This document shows positions 8,641 through 10,232 of a DNA stretch of 10,232 nucleotides, one piece after another. The stretch spans positions 1 through 10,232 of the forward strand of contig JAEYYL010000349.1 of assembly GCA_023430825.1 (NCBI GenBank). Reading direction: 5' to 3'. The notes beneath the pieces are model-generated. The model saw nothing but the letters and a program-made list of their open reading frames with translations, was not told the DNA's origin and did no database searches. The translations under genes were made by a program, and so were the position numbers. Source of the DNA: Verrucomicrobiota bacterium. GTDB taxonomy: Bacteria > Verrucomicrobiota > Verrucomicrobiia > Opitutales > Opitutaceae. Position 1 is the stretch's first letter; the number at the start of each line of letters is the position of its first letter.

Positions 8641-10068
8641 ATGCCCATTCCTGTCACCGTCCTCACCGGCTTCCTCGGCGCCGGCAAGACCACGCTCCTC
8701 AATCGGATCCTCACCGAACAGCACGGCAAGAAACTCGCCGTGATCGAGAACGAGTTCGGCGAGGTCGGCGTGGACAACCAGCTCGTCATCCAGTCCGACG
8801 AGGAGCTCTTCGAGATGAACAACGGCTGCATCTGCTGCACCGTCCGCGGCGATCTCATCCGCATCCTCGGCCGGCTCATGAAGCGCAAGGACCAGCTCGA
8901 CGGCATCCTCATCGAGACCACCGGCATGGCCAATCCTGCGCCCGTCGCCCAGACGTTCTTCACCGACGACGAGATGAAGGCCAACTTCCGCCTCGACGCC
9001 ATCGTCACCGTGGTCGACGCGAAACACATCCTCCAGCACCTCGGCACGGAGGACGAAGCCCAGAAGCAGGTCGCGTTCGCCGACGTCATCCTCCTCAACA
9101 AAACCGACCTCGTCACGCCCGCCGAACTCGACGCGCTCGAGTCGCGCATCAAGCGCATCAACGCCGTCGCGAAAATCCACCGCGCGAAAAACGCCGACGT
9201 CCCGCTCGACCGCGTCCTCGACGTCGGCGGCTTCAATCTCTCCCGCGCCACCGAACTCGACCCGCAGTTTCTCGAAACCGAATACCCGTTCGAATGGGCC
9301 GGCGCCTACGAACTCGCCGCCGGCACCCACGAACTCGCCATCGGCCATGCGCCCGACGACGATCACGATCATCACGATCACGCGCACGAGCACGATCATG
9401 AGTGCGGCCCCGACTGCGGCCACAATCACAACGAACTCGAGGTCGTCGTGCTGCCGGTAAAGTCCCTCGACGACTCGCAGCTCGCCGCCGCAATCAACGC
9501 GGCCGTCGTCACGTTTTCCGACTGGGAAAAAATCGTGCAGCCCGGCGAGGAGATCGGCACCGGCGCGACATTGCACCGGTTGAAGTTGGAAAATGAATAC
9601 GGTCGGTTCCGCGTCGTCATCCCCGCCGCCGGCCGCTACGTGCTCTTCACGGGCCACGACGTCCCCACGCACCTTTACGCCCCCGCCGCGCCCGATGGAG
9701 CCGCGGCGCCCTCGCCGGAGCGTCTCCTCCGCTACCAGTGGGACCGCACTTTCCGCCACGAGCACTCGCACAACGACGCGGTCACCTCGGTCGGCATCAG
9801 CGTCCCCGGCGACCTCGACGGCCAGAAGTTGAACGCCTGGATCAGCGAACTCCTGCGCACGAAAGGCGGCGACATCTACCGCATGAAAGGCGTGCTCGCG
9901 ATCAAGGGCTCCAACAAGCGCCTCGTCTTCCAGGGCGTGCACATGCTCTTCGACGCCAAGTTCGACCGCGAATGGGGCTCCGACCCGCGCCAGAACACGC
10001 TCGTCTTCATCGGCAAGAACCTCGACCGCGCCGCGCTGACCGAAGCGTTCAAGTTCTGCCTGGCGTAA
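8641..10068 (+). CDS. CobW/COG0523-family GTPase with His-rich insertion, putative metallochaperone
   Basis: The 475-residue G3E GTPase is longer than the common 310-420 residue members. The N-terminal G domain has the P-loop TGFLGAGKTT (Lys16, Thr17), the family metal-binding motif CICC (Cys63, Cys65, Cys66), the switch/Walker B segment ILIETTGMANP and the base-specificity motif NKTD (153-156). After FEWAGAYELAAGTHELAIG comes a His/Asp-rich stretch (about 236-263, with H-D-H repeats and ECGPDCGH). A roughly 80-residue beta-rich segment follows (FRVVIPAAGRYVLFTGHDVP), then HEHSHND and the CobW C-terminal domain (about 381-474: VTSVGISV, IYRMKGVLAI, FQGVHMLFD). Such proteins deliver or allocate Zn, Co or other metals to client enzymes; the metal here is unknown. 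The ATG at 8641 directly precedes the strand leading to the P-loop. No Shine-Dalgarno is present, the leader being the heptamer array. Confidence 0.93.
   Translation: MPIPVTVLTGFLGAGKTTLLNRILTEQHGKKLAVIENEFGEVGVDNQLVIQSDEELFEMNNGCICCTVRGDLIRILGRLMKRKDQLDGILIETTGMANPAPVAQTFFTDDEMKANFRLDAIVTVVDAKHILQHLGTEDEAQKQVAFADVILLNKTDLVTPAELDALESRIKRINAVAKIHRAKNADVPLDRVLDVGGFNLSRATELDPQFLETEYPFEWAGAYELAAGTHELAIGHAPDDDHDHHDHAHEHDHECGPDCGHNHNELEVVVLPVKSLDDSQLAAAINAAVVTFSDWEKIVQPGEEIGTGATLHRLKLENEYGRFRVVIPAAGRYVLFTGHDVPTHLYAPAAPDGAAAPSPERLLRYQWDRTFRHEHSHNDAVTSVGISVPGDLDGQKLNAWISELLRTKGGDIYRMKGVLAIKGSNKRLVFQGVHMLFDAKFDREWGSDPRQNTLVFIGKNLDRAALTEAFKFCLA
9695..9717 (+). repeat. 23-bp exact direct repeat, copy 2 (inside the CobW-like gene)
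   Basis: Identical over 23 bases to 1252-1274. Here it is read in frame as the low-complexity stretch DGAAAPSP (residues 352-359), in a linker between the inserted segment and the CobW C-terminal domain. No frame disruption results. Confidence 0.85.
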
Positions 10069-10075
10069 CGCAACC

Positions 10076-10152
10076 TGTCATTGCGAGCGAAGCGACGAAG
10101 CAATCCATCTAGCTGGATCGCCACGCCCTCGTTCCTCGGGCTCGCAATGACA
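10076..10152. repeat. 77-bp palindromic element with 13-bp perfect terminal inverted repeats
   Basis: TGTCATTGCGAGC (10076-10088) and GCTCGCAATGACA (10140-10152) are perfect 13-bp inverted ends. An inner stem, ATCCA (10103-10107) with TGGAT (10114-10118), makes the element a long imperfect palindrome. The left part (GCGAAGCGACGAAGCAATCC) resembles a repeat word I recall from many unrelated bacterial genomes; this was not searched. It starts 7 bases after the CobW-like stop codon and could act as a transcript end or be a MITE-like insertion. Confidence 0.78.
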
Positions 10153-10175
10153 AGGCGCGGTAGGACTAATACGGG

Positions 10176-10225
10176 GTAGGAGCCCGCCTTCTCGCGCCCA
10201 AAGGGCGGGCTGAAGCCCGCCCTAC
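10176..10225. repeat. Inverted pair of GTAG-linked palindromes (REPIN-like)
   Basis: The element opens with GTAG (10176-10179) and closes with CTAC (10222-10225). GGCGGGC-TGAA-GCCCGCC (10204-10221) is a 7-bp hairpin flush with the closing CTAC; it gains one more pair if its flanking G and the C of CTAC are used. AGCCCGCC (10181-10188) can alternatively pair with GGCGGGCT (10204-10211), and CGCCC-AAA-GGGCG (10195-10207) gives a third pairing. Two REP units in opposite orientation with a short spacer is the layout called a REPIN. Nothing gene-like lies between 10153 and the window end. Confidence 0.65.
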
Positions 10226-10232
10226 TCTACTG

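Noticed and set aside
8536..9942. Open frame of 468 codons antisense to the CobW-like gene, and similar long antisense frames opposite the CNNM and czcB genes
   Set aside because: Compositionally biased translations with no motifs, lying opposite genes with clear catalytic signatures.

Overview
The window is strongly GC-rich, uses mostly G/C-ending codons, has almost no Shine-Dalgarno sequences before its genes, and carries many short dispersed palindromic repeats between genes. Together with the gene content this suggests a Verrucomicrobiota member of the Opitutaceae type. That placement is an inference from memory of such genomes, not a search result.

Layout. Positions 1-196 hold the C-terminal end of a CzcC-like outer-membrane channel, apparently broken by a 1-base deletion near position 112. 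It is followed on the same strand by czcB (219-1193, periplasmic adaptor) and czcA (1348-4533, HME-type RND pump), so the first half is a heavy-metal tripartite efflux operon. The czcB-czcA gap holds a 110-bp imperfect inverted repeat. A repeat-filled 228-bp gap leads to a CNNM/CorC-HlyC membrane protein (4762-6078) and then a His-rich lipoprotein (6158-6634). A hybrid sensor kinase (GAF, histidine kinase, receiver) runs on the minus strand (8433-6751), convergent with the lipoprotein. It is divergent from a 475-residue CobW/COG0523 GTPase with a His-rich insertion (8641-10068). The last 160 bp hold two palindromic repeat elements.

How the genes fit together. CzcCBA would expel divalent transition metals (Zn, Co, Cd or Ni class) from periplasm and cytoplasm. 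The CNNM/CorC protein belongs to a family linked to Mg/Co export. The lipoprotein and the CobW GTPase both carry His-rich metal-buffering segments, as does the CzcB linker. The region reads as a metal-homeostasis island; the kinase may be an unrelated neighbour.

The most distinctive feature is the non-coding DNA. At least four different short palindromes sit flush against a GTAG tetranucleotide (or CTAC in the other orientation), the signature of REP elements mobilised by RAYT transposases. Two arrays of a CTCCG-type heptamer bracket the kinase gene, and the longer one ends 4 bases before the cobW-like ATG. An exact 23-bp repeat appears once between czcB and czcA and once in frame inside the cobW-like gene. 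I see no clearly new defence or biosynthetic system.
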